Of a stretch of DNA of 64,000 nt, positions 60,708 through 64,000 are shown piece by piece (within the stretch, counting starts at the first letter, position 1; the number at the start of each line of letters is the position of its first letter). The translations under genes and the position numbers were made by a program. The notes beneath the pieces were generated by a model that searched no databases, was not told where the DNA came from, and was given only the letters and a program-made list of their open reading frames with translations. The DNA is from Neoarius graeffei (lineage: Eukaryota; Chordata; Actinopteri; Siluriformes; Ariidae): assembly GCF_027579695.1 (NCBI RefSeq), contig NC_083577.1, forward strand, positions 38,057,198 to 38,121,197, given 5' to 3'.

Positions 60708-61485
60708 TGGAGAACTAAACATCTCGTTTTCTCGAAAACAAGCTAAAATGTGGACTCATCTGACCACAGAACATTTTCCACTGACCTTCAGGTCTATCTG
60801 AGATGAGTTCACGCCCAGAGAAATTGGTGGCATTTTTGCATAGAATTGATGAATGGCTTCCTCCTTGTGTCATACAGTTTCAGGTTGCATTTCTGGATGT
60901 AGTGGTAGACTGTTAAATCACAATGGTTTTCCGAAGAACTCCCAAGCCCACATTTGTCACATTAGCATGATGGTTTCTCAGGGCTTGAAGGTCACGTCCA
61001 TTCAACAGTGGTTTCCAACCTCGCCTTTTACACACAGAGATGTCTCTGAATTCCCTGAATCTTTTCACAATATTATTAACTGTAGATTTTGAAAGACCTA
61101 AATTCTCTCCAATTTTGCATTGAAAAATGTTCTTTTTGAATTGATTAACAATTCTCTCATGAACTTCAGCACAAAAGGGTGAGCCATGATCCATCATTGC
61201 TTGCAAAGACTGAGCCTTTGGTGCATGCTCTTTTTATACCCAATCATAATACCTTCACTTGTTACCAATTAACCTGTTCACTGTGAAATCTTCCAGTATT
61301 GTGTTACTTGAATATCCTAAAAACTTCTTAGTCTTATTTTGCCTCTGTCCCAACTTTTTTTGATTGTGTTGCAGACATCAAATTCTAACTTTGCTTATAT
61401 TTACAAAATATAATTACCCTGGTCTGTAAAACTATTAAAAATAATTTCTTTGTACTTTTGTCAGTTAAATAAATGTTCATGTGAA

Positions 61486-61593
61486 TCTTTTCACAATATT
61501 ATTAACTGTAGATTTTGAAAGACCTAAATTCTCTCCAATTTTGCATTGAAAAATGTTCTTTTTGAATTGACTAACAATTCTCTCATGAACTTC
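61486..61593 (-). repeat. Duplicated 108-bp piece of transposase coding sequence
   Basis: GAATCTTTTCACAATATTAT through AACAATTCTCTCATGAACTT repeats 61059-61167 with a single visible difference. It sits in the inverted-repeat region of the old Tc1, outside the gene. Confidence 0.85.
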
Positions 61594-61786
61594 TCATGGA
61601 ATTTTTTTTTTAAATATCCCAACTTTTCTGGAAATGGGGTGCTTAGTTTTTCTTACTTCGGTTGTGTGATTTATAAGATACTTAAAACAATACTTTCAAC
61701 TGCCATTAATACATTTTATTGTCCAAGTCTTACCTTGACTAAACCAGCTAGGTCTGGGAACAGATCTCCATGTTATTGTCCTATCA

Positions 61787-62940
61787 TCAAGGCCCATCCC
61801 TTTGCAAGTGAAGATGAACACGGTGCCTTGCAGCTCTTCTGTCTTCACAAAACGTTTTGTAGTTGTTGACACATTGTGATGTGCCACTAAGAACTGCAGA
61901 GCGCCATACAATGTGGTTTTTTGCAAGGATCTCCCAGTCAGTGCAATTGACACAAAATGAATGTAGGTCACGCTTGATGACGTCTTTGAAGCGAAGACGT
62001 GGGCGGCCAACAGGGTGAGGAGCATCTGGCAGCTCACCATAGAGGGCATCTTTGGGCAATCAGCCATCCTCCATACAGACAGTATGACCAGTCCATCGCA
62101 AGCGGCGTGCACGGATGGTTCAATAAAGGTCCATACTTCCAGTCTCCTCAAGGACATGAACATTTGTTACTCTATCACACCATGAGTAGCCTAGGACGGA
62201 TCTGAGGCAGCGGAAATGGAACGCATTAAGGCAGTGTTCTTGCCTTCTATACATGACCCAAGATCCACAGCCATAGAGAAGAGTACTCAGCACGCAGGCA
62301 TTGTAGACTCAAATCTTCAGCTTGGTAGAGAGGTGGCAGTTGTCCCATACATGGGCATGGAGGTGTCCAAAGGTAGTGGATGCTTTTCCCAGGCATGTGT
62401 CCAGTTCTGCGTTGAGTGAGTTCATTGTTGTCATAATGGAGCCCAAGTAACAGAATTTCTCTCCATTAGTGAGGACTGATCCATTAATTGTAATTAATGG
62501 TGATTCAGTGGTTTGTTGGCCAAAGACAACAGTCTTGCCCAGGCTGATTTTCAGGCCAAATTAAACACAGGTAGTTGCAAATGCACTGCACAATGCTTGT
62601 AGCTCTGGCTGGGAGTGAGTCATGAAAGCAGCAGCATCTGCATTGAGTAGTTCACAGATCATAACTCTTCTGATTTTGGTCTTAGCCTGGAGCCGTGGCA
62701 GATTGAAAAGTTTTCCAGAGCTCTTTGTGTGCAGGGCAATGCCTGAGGCCTCTGGAAAGGCATGATGCAGAAGAGCAGAGAAGAAAATGCCAAACAGGAC
62801 CGGAGCGAGTACACAGCCCTGTTTTACGCCACAGCGAATCGGAAACTCTTCCGACCACGAGCCGTCAAACTGGACAGTGGCCTGCATGTTGTCATGAAAC
62901 TGGATGATGATGGATAGTAACATATCAAGACATTTTAAGG
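61787..62940 (-). pseudogene. Non-LTR retrotransposon reverse transcriptase relic
   Basis: 62923-62561: FPIRCGVKQGCVLAPVLFGI (RT motif), FNLPRLQAKTKIRRV, and ELLNADAAAF where FADD is expected, so the catalytic pair is lost. 62163-61787: KDALYGELPDAPHPVGRPRL, FKDVIKRDLHSF and a domain with WRSAVLSGTSQ, the usual C-terminal block of this LINE type. Different from the L2 at 7.4-12.6 kb. The segment between is frame-broken. Confidence 0.75.
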
Positions 62941-63790
62941 CATGGAATAGGTCTGAGCGACTAACATAACCTTGGTGAGGTCAATAAAACACACAGAGAG
63001 GTTTGAGTTGTTCATTGCATCTCTTTTGAAAATCATCTCAGCATCTCTCTTATTATCCTAACTGTTGTTTAAAACATAGTCACAGTGTTCCTTGATAACA
63101 CCACTTACAAACATACTATTCAAGTGCTATTTTAAAATTCAGTACTGACACTGACACTACAATTTTTTTGTTGTCCTGGGTCCTGGAATTTTAGTTTATA
63201 TCATAAAATTCAATTAACCATAGGTGTAGGTGATCTATCCAAACTTAACCCACAAGTTTCATGGCTTCAGTTGTTAAACCTCTGCCATTAACCCTGAACC
63301 ACCTTGACAGTCATCTTCAGTATACTTTAGGTATGTCAAGTGAAGTCTCACCTGAAGTCAGCTGGGATTGACTCCAACTTCCCCCACAACCCTGACGGAC
63401 AATATAGGTAATGGATGAATGGAAGTCTTAACCTCTAGACTGTAAAGTAAATGCACGAAAGGCATAACTAGTTTACGAGCATAACCTAATCTGTATCAAT
63501 TATGAAGCTGCTGTAGTCAATCAAGAATTACTGACTTATCAGGTATACATAAAAAATTGCTGTTTTAGACATGTTGTATATATTTTTTTTATATCTTAGG
63601 CTCAGCTCAACAATGAGGTCATATGGAGTACCATGGGAAACCCTTTTGTCTTCACACCCCAGCACTGGTACTTTAAATCTTTGGCATGTAAACTGTGGTT
63701 AGAAACACTTTATTCCGCTTTATTAAAAACACCAGCGCATTCATATAGATACAAGTCAAGAGTTTCAGGAGATGTTCACATCAAACATCA
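62941..63790. other. No gene recognised
   Basis: AT-rich. A faint SINE-like trace (AGTCAGCTGGGATTGACTCC) lies at 63356-63375. Nothing else is recognised. Confidence 0.45.
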
Positions 63791-63792
63791 GA

Positions 63793-64000
63793 ATGAAGAA
63801 AAAGTGTGCTCTCTGTGACTTTGATCGTGGCATGGATGTTGACACCAGATGGACTGGTTTGAGTATTTCAGAAACTACTGACTTCCTGAGAATTTCACAC
63901 ACAATAGTCTGTAGAGTTTACAGAGAATGGTGTGGATAGCTGTGTGTGTGGGGGGGCACAAAACAAAAAACTATTGAGTGAGTGACAGTTCTGTGGGTCA
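63793..64000 (+). pseudogene. Tc1-like transposase N-terminus, cut by the window edge
   Basis: ATG at 63793 reads MKKKCALCDFDRGMDVDTRW, TGLSISETTDFLRISHTIVC and RVYREWCG, then TAG at 63937-63939. ISETTDFL...HTIVCRVYREW is a homeodomain-like HTH of fish Tc1-type transposases. The stop is premature for the family, and the following bases (AAACAAAAAACTATTGAGTG) still look like the element. Confidence 0.65.

Larger units (their letters stand above)
57619..61641 (-). mobile_element. Old Tc1 element holding two SINEs and a second Tc1
   Basis: Left ACCACATTTCCAGAAAAGTT and right AACTTTTCTGGAAATGGGGT termini, with inner inverted blocks at 58430-58575 and 61340-61490. - strand transposase pieces: 61194-60913 (ERIVNQFKKNIFQCKIGENL; STVNNIVKRFREF) and 59058-58810 (MQKPASVMGWGCISVHSMGE; FQQDNARPHS with the second Asp). 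Both are broken. Insertions: SINEs 57690-57935 and 58039-58409, Tc1 copy 2 at 59107-60707. Confidence 0.78.

Noticed and set aside
1..64000. CRISPR arrays, operons, riboswitches or phage genes
   Set aside because: The DNA is animal nuclear. Direct repeats present are minisatellites and transposons without unique equal spacers.

Overview
The window is animal nuclear DNA, almost certainly from a teleost fish. It has GT-AG introns, two multi-exon protein-coding genes, and a very dense load of fish-type transposons: Tc1, hAT, Harbinger-like MITEs, L2 LINEs and a tRNA-derived SINE. The SINE type recalls catfish, but the sequence alone does not fix the species.

Only two host genes are supported. 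(1) The 3' part of a lysophosphatidic/histidine acid phosphatase gene (acp6-like) lies on the + strand, 132-24588. Eight coding exons join in frame to 308 residues and a stop; the first exons are left of the window. Introns of about 13.9 kb and 8.5 kb are packed with transposons. (2) A complete-looking six-exon gene lies on the - strand, 51798 down to 46591 (1051 residues). It has an integrase-type H2C2 zinc-binding domain, a BTB/POZ domain, a long basic linker rich in SUMO-type motifs, two C2H2 zinc fingers and half of a third. The layout resembles ZBTB11. A GC-box/CCAAT region near 52.6-52.95 kb is its likely promoter.

Layout: 1-24.6 kb, acp6 exons and introns. The introns hold a TIR element (0.7-2.1 kb), an old Tc1 relic split by a Harbinger MITE and by two abutting THAP-type transposon derivatives (3.4-6.8 kb), an L2 LINE with two nested elements (7.4-12.6 kb), a TTAA-flanked 4.8 kb element with about 310-bp inverted repeats (15.8-20.6 kb), and a hAT element inside Tc1-like DNA (20.6-23.4 kb). 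24.6-46.5 kb is intergenic: SINEs, hAT MITEs with exact 8-bp duplications, Tc1 relics, a 14-bp minisatellite, and a nearly intact Tc1 at 41.8-43.3 kb. 46.6-53 kb is the BTB gene. 53-64 kb is again transposons nested up to four deep, plus a LINE reverse-transcriptase relic.

Nothing here looks like a bacterial-style operon or defence system. The most interesting items are the integrase-domain BTB gene with its stop inside a finger, the back-to-back THAP transposon derivatives that keep only their two convergent first exons, the near-intact Tc1 that lost only its start codon, the inverted Tc1 at 33 kb, and the minisatellite that stays open in three frames.
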